The notes under the pieces were generated by a model. That model did not search any database, was not told the origin of the DNA, and worked only from the letters and a program-made list of their open reading frames with translations. From Methylobacter sp. (lineage in GTDB: Bacteria; Pseudomonadota; Gammaproteobacteria; Methylococcales; Methylomonadaceae), in NCBI RefSeq assembly GCF_030680395.1, contig NZ_JAUXVR010000042.1, forward strand, positions 62,001 to 126,000: a stretch of DNA of 64,000 bases. The letters run 5' to 3'. A program made the position numbers and the translations under genes. Positions 54,738 through 63,269 of this stretch are shown one piece after another. Positions within the stretch are counted from its first letter, which is position 1. Every line of letters begins with the position of its first letter.

Positions 54738-55280
54738 ATGATTATGATTCAAACACAGAAATTGACTACGCAGCAAATTGGAAAACTCGGAGAGTTACTT
54801 GTCCAGTACCGCTTGCTATCTTTCGGCATTGAATCTGCTCATCTCACTACTGACAGCGGAATTGATCTTATAGCATACGCACCCAGCTGCGAGCCCGTTA
54901 CCATACAAGTGAAAGCTAACCTCAAACCTAAACCTGGCGGAGGCAAAGGTAAAGCCGCACTGGACTGGTGGGTTCCCGAAAATTCACCTGCTAAGTTATT
55001 TGCCTTCGTAGATGTGTCAGAGAACCGTGTTTGGTTATTTAATCGCTCTCAATTGGAGGTATCAGCGCAACAACTATCAAATGGTCGCTTTCACCTTTAC
55101 ATGTACACCGACCAGACGGTTAAACGCAGGAAAAATACCGGTGTTGCTCTATTAAATGAGTTTGATGAGTTCATTCTTGAAAATTGTATTGATTCATTGC
55201 TCCAATCAAATTGCATCCAACAGAGCGCTGAAGCTGGACACGGTCTACTAAATCCAGAAATTATTGAGGAGATTATATGA
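54738..55280 (+). CDS. PD-(D/E)XK nuclease-like protein inside the cobalamin operon
   Basis: 180 aa. The N-terminal part ([36 protein letters not shown]) shows the Glu19, Asp43 and Gln57-x-Lys59 pattern of restriction-endonuclease-like folds, including the DUF4365 group. No membrane segment. It is bounded by palindromic repeats and its stop overlaps cbiE (ATGA), with the cbiE ribosome site GAGGAG inside it. No cobalamin function is known for such a protein. It is either a passenger gene or an accessory nuclease. Confidence 0.65.
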   Translation: MIMIQTQKLTTQQIGKLGELLVQYRLLSFGIESAHLTTDSGIDLIAYAPSCEPVTIQVKANLKPKPGGGKGKAALDWWVPENSPAKLFAFVDVSENRVWLFNRSQLEVSAQQLSNGRFHLYMYTDQTVKRRKNTGVALLNEFDEFILENCIDSLLQSNCIQQSAEAGHGLLNPEIIEEII

Positions 55281-55996
55281 TTATCTGCATAGGCGCAGGC
55301 CCCGGCGACGTGGCTTACCTGACCCAGCGCGGCGCGGCGTTGATCCGCAATGCCGACGTGGTAGCCGGATTCGATGCCGTTATTAACGTCGTCCAAAGCC
55401 TGATTCCCGCTACCGCGCAAACCGTGCTGATGAATTATCGCGACCAGACCGAGCAGTTGGCGAAAGTCGCGGCTGAACACCACGCAGGCAAAAACTGCGT
55501 CGTGGTGTTCATGGGCGACATCCATTTCAGCGGCTTTCAGTACCTGGAACGGGTCGAGCGCGCTTGCGGCCATCCGGTCGAAACCGTGCCGGGCATTTCT
55601 TCGGCGCAGATACTTGCGTCCCGCGCCAAGGTCTGTTTCGACGAAACGACATTTGTTACTTTCCACCGTCGCGGCGACCTCACCCCGTTTAAGCAACATC
55701 TGGTGCATGTGCTGCAAGACCAGCGCAATGCGATTGTGATTCCCTGCCCATGGGACGCCGCGCGTTCCTTCATGCCTCGCCATATCGCAGCTTACCTGTT
55801 GGAGCAAGGCATATCGCCCGACCACCCGACCGAGGTCTGGGAGAATTTGACAAGGTCCGAAGCGGAGTGGCACGGTACGCTCGCCGACTGTGCGACACAG
55901 GAATTCAGCGACATGAGCATCATGCTAATCCGTACCCGCAGCCCAATGTCCAGCCAGATTGAACCCGCAATGGAGCCGTTACCGAATGCAGGCTGA
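55277..55996 (+). CDS. cbiE: Cobalt-precorrin-7 (C5)-methyltransferase
   Basis: 239 aa SAM-dependent methyltransferase of the corrin ring. Starts [49 protein letters not shown] and [16 protein letters not shown] match the CbiE/CobL N-terminal half. The decarboxylating partner CbiT is not fused here, unlike CobL, and is not found in the window. Overlaps the nuclease-like gene and the cbiX-cbiC gene (11 nt). Confidence 0.88.
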   Translation: MIICIGAGPGDVAYLTQRGAALIRNADVVAGFDAVINVVQSLIPATAQTVLMNYRDQTEQLAKVAAEHHAGKNCVVVFMGDIHFSGFQYLERVERACGHPVETVPGISSAQILASRAKVCFDETTFVTFHRRGDLTPFKQHLVHVLQDQRNAIVIPCPWDAARSFMPRHIAAYLLEQGISPDHPTEVWENLTRSEAEWHGTLADCATQEFSDMSIMLIRTRSPMSSQIEPAMEPLPNAG

Positions 55997-57563
55997 AACA
56001 AACCAACAATTCGGCATCGTTATCGCAGGTCACGGCAGCCGCGATGCCGACGGCATCCGGGAATTCGAGCAGCTGGTTGAACTGGTCAGGGAGCGCGCGC
56101 CGCAGCATGTGGTCAGTCACGGCTACCTGGAGTTTGCCAGTCCGACTATCGATCAGGCGATCGCAACCCAATTGAACGCCGATACCAAGCAAATCGTCAT
56201 GGTGCCCGGCATCTTACTGGCGGCAACTCATGCCAAAAATGACCTGCCCAGCGAACTGCTGACCTCGGCTCGCGAACATCCCGACGTCGATTTTCATTTC
56301 GGTGCGCCGCTGGGTTTGCACCCGCTGCTGCTGCAAGTGGTTCAGCAGCGCATCGTCGAAGCCGAAGCGACATCATCCAATACGGTACGCCGCGTCGATA
56401 CCTGTCTGGTGGTGGTCGGTCGCGGCACCACCGATCCCGACGCCAATGGCGAAGTCGCCAAGTTCGCGCGGATGATCGAAGAAGGCATGGGCTTTGGCGC
56501 ATCTTACGTGTGTTATTCGGGCACAGCCAAACCGCTGGTCGCAGACGGCCTGCGCGCTGCCGCTAAACTGGGTTATGCACGGCTGATCGTTGTGCCGTTT
56601 TTCCTGTTCGACGGTATATTGGTCAAGCGTATTTATGAGGCCGCCGATGTGTTGCAGGAACGTGAGCCTGAGCTGGAAGTGCTTAAGTCAGGTTACCTCG
56701 GTGTGCATCCTAATGTCGCCGATGTACTGATCGTCAGGGCGCAAGAAGCCATCGAAGGTCGTGCGGAAATGAACTGCTCGCTATGCAAATACCGGGTGCA
56801 AATCGTCGGCTTTGAACAACAGGTCGGCGAACCGCAACGCCCCCATCACCTTCAGGTGCGAGGATTATTTGAAAAAGCCGCTGTAAATGAAGCTGTAACA
56901 GAATTTGCCCCTTACGTGCCGCATCCGATAGAAGCCGAAAGTTTCCGCATCATCGCCGCCGGGCGCGACTGGTCGGTCTTCCCCGAGGCGCATCTGACCG
57001 TGCTGCAACGGCTGGTGCATACCAGCGGCGATTTTAATGCGGTCGATGACATTTACTTTTCGCCGGGCGCGGTCGAAACCGGCATCCGTGCCTTGTTGCG
57101 TTGCAAACGTGTAGTAACCGACGTGACTATGGTGCAGACCGGCCTAAAACGCGCGCTGCTCGAACAGCTCGGCATCGAAACCTGGTGCGGGGTGCATGAC
57201 CGCGAAACCGCGCTGATGGCGCAAACACAGGGCATCACCCGTTCCGCCGCCGGAATACGGCGCGCTTTTGAAAAATTCGGTAACGATATCGTGCTGTCGA
57301 TAGGCGATGCGCCGACTGCCATTATGGAAGTGGTGCGTTTGATTCGCGAACACGGCTGGCGGCCGCAACTGGTGATCGGCCTGCCGGTCGGCTTTGTCGG
57401 CACTTGCGAGTCGAAAGCGGAATTAAAACGCTGCCTGCAAGTACCGCGCATCACCAACAGCGGTACGCGCGGCGGTTCGCCGTGGGCGGCGACTGTCGTC
57501 AACGGCTTGATGATCGACGCGGTGAATCAACTCTGCTCATTAGCTACTAATAAAATCGATTAA
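55986..57563 (+). CDS. CbiX-CbiC fusion: cobaltochelatase plus precorrin-8X methylmutase
   Basis: 525 aa. Residues 1-280 are a CbiX-type chelatase made of two similar halves ([47 protein letters not shown]), ending in MNCSLCKYR, a MxCxxC motif that in Bacillus CbiX holds an Fe-S cluster. Residues about 320-525 are CbiC/CobH ([65 protein letters not shown]-like [17 protein letters not shown]). It joins an early cobalt-insertion step and a late methylmutase step in one protein. Confidence 0.88.
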   Translation: MQAETNQQFGIVIAGHGSRDADGIREFEQLVELVRERAPQHVVSHGYLEFASPTIDQAIATQLNADTKQIVMVPGILLAATHAKNDLPSELLTSAREHPDVDFHFGAPLGLHPLLLQVVQQRIVEAEATSSNTVRRVDTCLVVVGRGTTDPDANGEVAKFARMIEEGMGFGASYVCYSGTAKPLVADGLRAAAKLGYARLIVVPFFLFDGILVKRIYEAADVLQEREPELEVLKSGYLGVHPNVADVLIVRAQEAIEGRAEMNCSLCKYRVQIVGFEQQVGEPQRPHHLQVRGLFEKAAVNEAVTEFAPYVPHPIEAESFRIIAAGRDWSVFPEAHLTVLQRLVHTSGDFNAVDDIYFSPGAVETGIRALLRCKRVVTDVTMVQTGLKRALLEQLGIETWCGVHDRETALMAQTQGITRSAAGIRRAFEKFGNDIVLSIGDAPTAIMEVVRLIREHGWRPQLVIGLPVGFVGTCESKAELKRCLQVPRITNSGTRGGSPWAATVVNGLMIDAVNQLCSLATNKID

Positions 57564-57602
57564 GCGCGAAATGCTAGTAAACAGGCTGTTAAAGCTTTTT
57601 AT

Positions 57603-57648
57603 TCACCACGAAGACACGAAGTTATATTTCTTCGTGTCTTCGTGGTGA
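57603..57648. repeat. Palindromic repeat, family A (TCACCACGAAGACACGAAG type)
   Basis: Perfect 19-bp arms (57603-57621 and 57630-57648) with an 8-nt loop, between cbiX-cbiC and cbiD. Confidence 0.85.
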
Positions 57649-57693
57649 TAGTTTTTTAAGTTTTTAAATGACAGGACAGGTTACTCGCGTTGC

Positions 57694-58827
57694 ATGAGTC
57701 AGACTGAACTTAGAGAATTCGACCTCAATGTCCTCGCCCCGAACGGCTTACGGCGCGGACGCACTACCGGCAGCTGCGCCACGGCGGCGGTTAAAACCGC
57801 GCTCTATCTGCTGCTGCACGGCGAGCGTCTCACACAGGTACAAATAACATTGGCTGACGATACGCATTACCTGACCGTACCGATTCAGGACTGCCGTTGG
57901 CTGGACGAGCACACAGCACGAGCCGAAGTGCTCAAGGACGGTGGCGACGACCCGGATAACACGCACGGAGCCACCATCTTTGCCGAAGTGCGAAGAAACG
58001 ATAAAGGGGAAATACGCTTTTTCGCCGGTAGCGGCGTCGGCACTGCGACTCAACCCGGCTTACGCGTAGCGGTAGGTGAGCCTGCAATTAACCCAACGCC
58101 GCGCAAGATGATGCGGCAGGCGGTCGTCGAAGTGTTCGATAATAAAGACCAAGGCTTCGACCTGATCATAGGCTGTATCAATGGCGAAGCGATTGCCAAA
58201 AAGACCTTCAACCCGAGACTCGGCATAATCGGGGGCATATCGATACTCGGCACTTCGGGTATAGTCGAACCCTTATCGCTGGCTTCCTGGATTGCCTCGA
58301 TTGAGGTTTATGTGCGCGTCGCTTTGGGGAGCGACGATATAAACAGCATCGCTTTGCTGCCGGGGAAAATCGGTCGCACTTATGCCAAAGAGGCGCTGGG
58401 GGTGCCCGAACAGCGCTCGGTGCAGATCGCCAATTTTCTTGGCGACGCGTTAGATTTTTTACAGCAGGCATTGGCTGAACAACAACGCCATCTGGATGTA
58501 TTGTGGCTGTTGGGGCATCCGGGCAAACTTGCTAAAGTGCTGGATGGCGTATGGGATACACACTCCAGCAAGAGCGATATGGCTATGAGCGTCGTCGCCC
58601 GGGTGGCGGCAGAACGAGGATTTGACAGCCGTCTGGTACAAGAACTGGAACAGGCAAACACAGTGGAAGCCGCAATGGAAAGATTAAAGAACGAAACCGG
58701 CGCACAGGCGTTGTGGATAGATATAGAACAGCGCATCGCCACACTGGTTCAGGCCAGAGTCCCTGCCGTTAAAAAGGTTGAAGTACGGCTATTTAATTTA
58801 CAAGGCGTGAGCTTAGGAAAAGTATGA
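57694..58827 (+). CDS. cbiD: Cobalt-precorrin-5B (C1)-methyltransferase
   Basis: 377 aa. Methylates C-1 of cobalt-precorrin-5B in the anaerobic-type pathway. Contains LRRGRTTGSCATAAVKTALYLLL near the N-terminus, NPTPRKMMRQAVVEVF, and LGIIGGISILGTSGIVEPLS, all diagnostic. Length normal. No obvious ribosome site; the ATG at 57694 is the first in-frame Met. Confidence 0.93.
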   Translation: MSQTELREFDLNVLAPNGLRRGRTTGSCATAAVKTALYLLLHGERLTQVQITLADDTHYLTVPIQDCRWLDEHTARAEVLKDGGDDPDNTHGATIFAEVRRNDKGEIRFFAGSGVGTATQPGLRVAVGEPAINPTPRKMMRQAVVEVFDNKDQGFDLIIGCINGEAIAKKTFNPRLGIIGGISILGTSGIVEPLSLASWIASIEVYVRVALGSDDINSIALLPGKIGRTYAKEALGVPEQRSVQIANFLGDALDFLQQALAEQQRHLDVLWLLGHPGKLAKVLDGVWDTHSSKSDMAMSVVARVAAERGFDSRLVQELEQANTVEAAMERLKNETGAQALWIDIEQRIATLVQARVPAVKKVEVRLFNLQGVSLGKV

Positions 58828-58842
58828 GGAGAACTGCATATT

Positions 58843-58981
58843 CTCGTTCCCACGCGCTGCGTGGGAATGCCATGCTGGACGCGCTGCGTCCCGTGCTGCA
58901 TTGTCTACGTTTTCCAAGATTACGCCTGACTCGCGGCGCAACGCGCCTTAACTGCATTCCCACGCAGCGCGTGGGAACGAG
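58843..58981. repeat. Palindromic repeat, family B, second copy
   Basis: 14-bp arms CTCGTTCCCACGCG (58843-58856) and complement (58968-58981), related to the copy at 54538. It fills the gap between cbiD and cbiL. Confidence 0.85.
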
Positions 58982-59002
58982 ATAGCACTTGAGAGGAGCA
59001 GT

Positions 59003-59800
59003 ATGAGTTTGTTAGGTACATTCTGGGGCATAGGCGTAGGGCCGGGGCCTGCGGGTTACATTCCTCTGGCGGCGGTTGAGGCATTGCAGCAGGCCGACAT
59101 TATCTATGCGCCTCGTGCGCGCACCTCGGAAACGTCGGTGGCCTTGCAATGTTTAACGGGCATACACATCGCTCCTGAACGGATAAGGGAAATCGAATTC
59201 AACATGGATCCTGATCGTTCCGTGCTGAGCGAGCATTACGCCCAATTGGCAGAAACCATCGCCGTCGACTTGCGCTCAGGCCTGAATGTGGCATATCTGA
59301 CCATAGGCGACAGCCTCACCTACTCCACTTACGGCTATATATTGGCAGCCTTGCGCGAGTATTTGCCGGGTTTGCCGCAGCGTACTTTCCCCGGCATCAC
59401 CAGCTATGCGGCTGCGGCGTCTGCTATGGGCTGGCCGCTGGGTGTCGGCAAGGAGCGCACCCTGATTCTGCCCTGCCCGGAAGATACAGCAGCACTGCGG
59501 CAGGACATCGAAAGCCATGACATCGTGGTATTGATGAAGATCGGCGCGCGCTTGCCCTGGGTGCTGGCACTGCTGTGTGACATGGGCATCGCCGAACACT
59601 GCGCTTTTGCCCGTCGCATCGGCTTGGCTGAAGAAATGCTGGCTGATGATGTCAGCGATTTATGCGCTACAGAGGCGATGGGCTATCTCGCCACTTTACT
59701 CATACGCAAAACACCCAGAGAGAGAAGACACTCACGTCAGGCTATCCTGCCTGACGCCCTCCGGGTTAATGCAAATTTACTCCAGGAAAATTTGTCATGA
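59003..59800 (+). CDS. cbiL: Precorrin-2 C20-methyltransferase
   Basis: 265 aa (CobI/CbiL family). Methylates C-20 of (cobalt-)precorrin-2. Features: GTFWGIGVGPGPAGYIPLAAVEALQQADIIYAPRARTSETSVA; LTIGDSLTYSTYGYILAALREYLPG; FPGITSYAAAASAMGWPLGVG. GAGGAG ribosome site upstream. Overlaps cbiF by 4 bp (ATGA). Confidence 0.9.
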   Translation: MSLLGTFWGIGVGPGPAGYIPLAAVEALQQADIIYAPRARTSETSVALQCLTGIHIAPERIREIEFNMDPDRSVLSEHYAQLAETIAVDLRSGLNVAYLTIGDSLTYSTYGYILAALREYLPGLPQRTFPGITSYAAAASAMGWPLGVGKERTLILPCPEDTAALRQDIESHDIVVLMKIGARLPWVLALLCDMGIAEHCAFARRIGLAEEMLADDVSDLCATEAMGYLATLLIRKTPRERRHSRQAILPDALRVNANLLQENLS

Positions 59801-60576
59801 AGGTATATTTTATCGGCGCAGGCCCCGGCGCTTCCGATTTGATCACATTGCGCGGCGCGAATATTCTCGGCCGGGTCAGCATGGTGCTGTACGCAGGTTC
59901 GCTGGTGCCTACCGACATGTTGCAGCATTGCCGTGCTGAAGCCGAGCTAATCGACACCGCCAAGCTCGACCTTGAACAACAGGAAGCCTGTTACCGCCGT
60001 GCTCAGGAAACCGATTGCGACGTGGCACGTTTGCATTCCGGCGACCCTGCGATTTACGGCGCAACCGCCGAGCAAATGCGCAGGCTTGATGCGCTGGGTA
60101 TCGAATACGATATTGTGCCGGGCGTGTCCTCGTTCACCTCGGCCGCGGCATCCATTAAGGCCGAGCTGACCAAGCCGGAAGTATCGCAAACTGTCATCCT
60201 GACCCGTGTTTCCGGCCGTGCCTCCGCAGTGCCGGAACTGGAATCGATTGCGCGACTGGCCGAACACCAAGCGACGATGTGCATCTTCCTGTCCGGGCCG
60301 CATCTGAAAAAAATAGTCGCCGACCTGCGATTGCATTACCCGGACGACACGCCGGTGGCGCTGGTATATAAAGCAACCTGGCCGGAAGAGCGCTCTTACC
60401 AAGGCACCTTGGGCGTCATCCTTAAAGAAACCAAAAAAAGCGAGTGGAATCTAACCACGATGTTATTGGTAGGCAAAGCTTTAGGGCGTGGCGAGCAAAC
60501 CGAATCCAGTCTGTATTCCAAGGATTTCACGCATATCTTCCGCGTCGTGAAAAAGAAAAAATCGGCATCAACTTAA
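59797..60576 (+). CDS. cbiF: (Cobalt-)precorrin-4 C11-methyltransferase
   Basis: 259 aa (CobM/CbiF). Contains KVYFIGAGPGASDLITLRGANILGRVSMVLYAGSLV, LHSGDPAIYGATAEQMRRLDALGIEYDIVPGVSSFTSAAAS and LTRVSGRASAVPE. Coupled to cbiL; complete family length. Confidence 0.93.
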   Translation: MKVYFIGAGPGASDLITLRGANILGRVSMVLYAGSLVPTDMLQHCRAEAELIDTAKLDLEQQEACYRRAQETDCDVARLHSGDPAIYGATAEQMRRLDALGIEYDIVPGVSSFTSAAASIKAELTKPEVSQTVILTRVSGRASAVPELESIARLAEHQATMCIFLSGPHLKKIVADLRLHYPDDTPVALVYKATWPEERSYQGTLGVILKETKKSEWNLTTMLLVGKALGRGEQTESSLYSKDFTHIFRVVKKKKSAST

Positions 60577-60582
60577 AAACAT

Positions 60583-60644
60583 TTCACCACGAAGACACGA
60601 AAAAAAAAGTCGAACCTTCGTGTTCTTCGTGTCTTCGTGGTGAA
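60583..60644. repeat. Palindromic repeat, family A, third copy
   Basis: Perfect 19-bp arms TTCACCACGAAGACACGAA (60583-60601) and complement (60626-60644), overlapping the gap after cbiF. Confidence 0.85.
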
Positions 60645-60686
60645 TTAATCTTTTATTGAATATATGAATTTTCCGCTTAAATTGCT

Positions 60687-61454
60687 ATGTATGATAAAGA
60701 CCGCAGCATGACTGATTGCGGAATCTGGCTGGTGCGGCCGGAAAGCGAAGCCTTGGCTTTAGCTCTGCAAGAACAACTTGGCGGCGTACTTTATCGGCCA
60801 TGGCTCGATACCGCCACAACCCAGAAACAACAGTTTGCCGCCGCCTACCGGCAGCACACTCAGTGGATCATGATAGCAGCCAGCGGCATCGCCGTGCGCT
60901 TTCTCGAGGGTTTAGCGCAGGATAAACATAGCGATCCGGCTATCGTAGTGCTGGACGAGGCGGGACGATTCGCAGTGTCGCTGCTGGCCGGTCATGAAGG
61001 CGGCGCCAACCGTTTGGCTTATCGCGTTGCCAATGCCATCGGCGCGGTACCGGTCATCACTACGGCAACCGAAGCCTTGAAGCCTTTGATTGTCGGCATC
61101 GGTTGCCGCAAAGGCGTCACTGCGGAACAAATCGCTACCGCTGTAAAGCAGGCGTTGGACGGGCGACAGTTAAACGAAGTGCGCGAAATAGCCACGATAG
61201 ACTTGAAGGCAAATGAGCCGGGCTTAGTGGAATTTTGCGAACTGCACGATTTGCCGCTGCGCATATTGGCAAGTGCAACAGTAGCGGCTCGGCCCTGGGT
61301 AACCAAAGCCTCGGATTGGGTTCAGCAAAATGTAGGATTGCCGGGCGTATGCGAGCCTTGTGCGTTAATCGCCGGTTCGCGTGGTAAATTGATTGTACCG
61401 AAAATAGCTTTAGATGGCGTAGCCGTGGCCATCGTTGAAGATACTTTGATGTGA
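60687..61454 (+). CDS. cbiG: Cobalt-precorrin-5A hydrolase, short form
   Basis: 255 aa. Removes the C2 unit of cobalt-precorrin-5A as acetaldehyde. The N-terminal domain (IMIAASGIAVRFLEGLAQDKHSDPAIVVLDEAGRFAVSLLAGHEGGANRLA) and the C-terminal domain (IVGIGCRKGVTAEQIATAVKQAL) are seen, but the middle CbiG domain found in 320-360 aa relatives appears to be missing between them. A second Met at 60708 is possible as start. Confidence 0.85.
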   Translation: MYDKDRSMTDCGIWLVRPESEALALALQEQLGGVLYRPWLDTATTQKQQFAAAYRQHTQWIMIAASGIAVRFLEGLAQDKHSDPAIVVLDEAGRFAVSLLAGHEGGANRLAYRVANAIGAVPVITTATEALKPLIVGIGCRKGVTAEQIATAVKQALDGRQLNEVREIATIDLKANEPGLVEFCELHDLPLRILASATVAARPWVTKASDWVQQNVGLPGVCEPCALIAGSRGKLIVPKIALDGVAVAIVEDTLM

Positions 61455-61455
61455 T

Positions 61456-61524
61456 GGTAGAGACGCGATTTATCGCGTCTCAGAGGCGCTAGATAATCCA
61501 GACGCGATAAATCGCGTCTCTACC
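61456..61524. repeat. Palindromic repeat, family E (GGTAGAGACGCGA type)
   Basis: Perfect 24-bp arms (61456-61479 and 61501-61524), each containing an internal GACGCGATxxATCGCGTC palindrome, immediately after cbiG. Confidence 0.85.
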
Positions 61525-61553
61525 TTGGGAACCAGCGCAACAACATGAAAAAT

Positions 61554-61608
61554 TCACCACGAATACGCGAAAAAATAAAACTTCGTGTCCTTCGTGCCTT
61601 CGTGGTGA
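61554..61608. repeat. Palindromic repeat, family A, fourth copy (imperfect)
   Basis: TCACCACGAA (61554-61563) and TTCGTGGTGA (61599-61608) with partial internal pairing; related to the copies at 57603 and 60583. Confidence 0.7.
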
Positions 61609-61649
61609 TAGCTTTTAAATAGACAGAGCAATAATCAGTGGATAAAAGA

Positions 61650-63269
61650 ATGAAAGGTGTATTGAATTTGGTTTCGGTCGGGCCGGGATTTAGCGATTTG
61701 ATCGTCCCGCGCGCCGAAGCGGCATTGCGGGATAGCGATGTGATCGTGGCTTATGATCTGTATTTGCGCTGGATAGCGCCGTGGATAGAGAATAAGGAAA
61801 TCCACACGCCGCCGCTGACTCAGGAACGCGAGCGAGCCTTGTTGGCAATCGAAAAAGCCCGTAGCGGTGCTAAAGTCGCGCTGATTTCCAGCGGCGACAT
61901 CGGCATTTATGCGATGGCGGCTCTGGCTTTCGATGAGATGCGTGAAGATGATGATTATGAAGTCAATGTGATACCCGGCATTACTTCCGCCAATGCTTGC
62001 GCCTCGTTATTGGGCTCGCCGTTGTCGCACGATTTTGCCACGCTGAGCCTGTCCGACCTTTTATGCCCCTGGGACTGGATTGAGCAGCGCGGGCGGCATA
62101 TCGCCCAGGCCGACCTCGCCTGTGTGTTGTACAACGTGCAAAGCGCCGGTCGTCAGGAAGGCGTCTATCGCATCCTCAACATCATGCTGGAATCCAAATC
62201 GCCGAAAACATTGTGCGGCGTCATACATAACGCCTATCGGCCCGGCCAGAAAGTCAGCATTCATCATCTGGAAGACTTGCTGTCCTTGCAGTTCGACATG
62301 CTGACCACCATCGTGATCGGCAACCGTTTTACCCAGCGCAAGCGCGGCTTTATTTTTACGCCGCGCGGTTACAATAACTGGGATGCACCCGCCGAACAGC
62401 CGATTAAAAATGACTTGCCCAAACACGCTCTATGGGTTTTTTCCGGCACCAGCGACGGCAATGTGCTGGCTAACGAACTGGCGCAGCAAGGCTATCCGGT
62501 CGTGGTATCGGCCGCGACGGAATACGGCGGCGAAGTTGCCGCCCGGCATTTCTCGGCAACTGCTCCATGCGTTGCTCTACCTCCTGCATCCTCGCAGTCG
62601 TCCGGCGTATCGGTTTGGGCCGGTCATCAAGGCGTTGAGGCACAAAGACAGGCGCTGACTCAAAATCAGGCGCGAGCCATTGTCGATGCAACGCATCCTT
62701 ATGCCAACCTGATTTCGGAACAATTGATGAGTTTGTCGAAAAGCTTGAATATTCCTTATCTGCGTTTTGAACGGCCCAGCTCTTTTGAAAAAGATAGCGG
62801 TATTGAATGCGAGTCCGCAGAACAAGCGGCCAAGCAGGCCATTGCACTTGGCCGGCGTATTTTCCTGACTACCGGCTCCAAAGATTTGGCGGCTTTTCTT
62901 CGACCGCCAGGGAACCGATGCGACCAGATGCCCGGAGCTAACGAACGCGAATGGTTTGTACGGATAACGCCCGAGCCTGAATTCATCCAAAGGGCTATCG
63001 ATCTGGGTGTGCCGCGCAGCCGTATTTGCGCGATGCAAGGACCGTTCTCCGAAGCTTTCAACACAGCCTTGTGGCGGGATTTAAAAATCGACTGCGTGAT
63101 CACCAAGGATTCCGGCGATGCAGGCGGCTATAACGCCAAAGTCGCGGCAACACAGGCGCTGAACATCCCACTTCTGGTGATCAAGCGTCCGACACTTGAA
63201 TATCCGTTTATCACCTCAAGTTTCGATGCGGTATTGCAGCAATTACAGGCGTGGAATATCAAGGCATGA
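61650..63269 (+). CDS. CobJ-CobK fusion: precorrin-3B C17-methyltransferase plus precorrin-6A reductase
   Basis: 539 aa. Residues 1-250 are CbiH/CobJ (LNLVSVGPGFSDLIVPRAEAALRDSDVIVAYDLYLRW; ISSGDIGIYAMAALAFDEM; NVIPGITSANACASLLGSPLSHDF). Residues 255-539 are CbiJ/CobK (KHALWVFSGTSDGNVLANELAQQGYPVVVSAATEYGG; RAIVDATHPYANLISEQLM; RIFLTTGSKDLAAF; VITKDSGDAGGYNAKVAAT). The frame opens at GTG 61638, but the ATG at 61650 is the better start. Its stop overlaps the next gene by 4 bp. Confidence 0.92.
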   Translation: MKGVLNLVSVGPGFSDLIVPRAEAALRDSDVIVAYDLYLRWIAPWIENKEIHTPPLTQERERALLAIEKARSGAKVALISSGDIGIYAMAALAFDEMREDDDYEVNVIPGITSANACASLLGSPLSHDFATLSLSDLLCPWDWIEQRGRHIAQADLACVLYNVQSAGRQEGVYRILNIMLESKSPKTLCGVIHNAYRPGQKVSIHHLEDLLSLQFDMLTTIVIGNRFTQRKRGFIFTPRGYNNWDAPAEQPIKNDLPKHALWVFSGTSDGNVLANELAQQGYPVVVSAATEYGGEVAARHFSATAPCVALPPASSQSSGVSVWAGHQGVEAQRQALTQNQARAIVDATHPYANLISEQLMSLSKSLNIPYLRFERPSSFEKDSGIECESAEQAAKQAIALGRRIFLTTGSKDLAAFLRPPGNRCDQMPGANEREWFVRITPEPEFIQRAIDLGVPRSRICAMQGPFSEAFNTALWRDLKIDCVITKDSGDAGGYNAKVAATQALNIPLLVIKRPTLEYPFITSSFDAVLQQLQAWNIKA

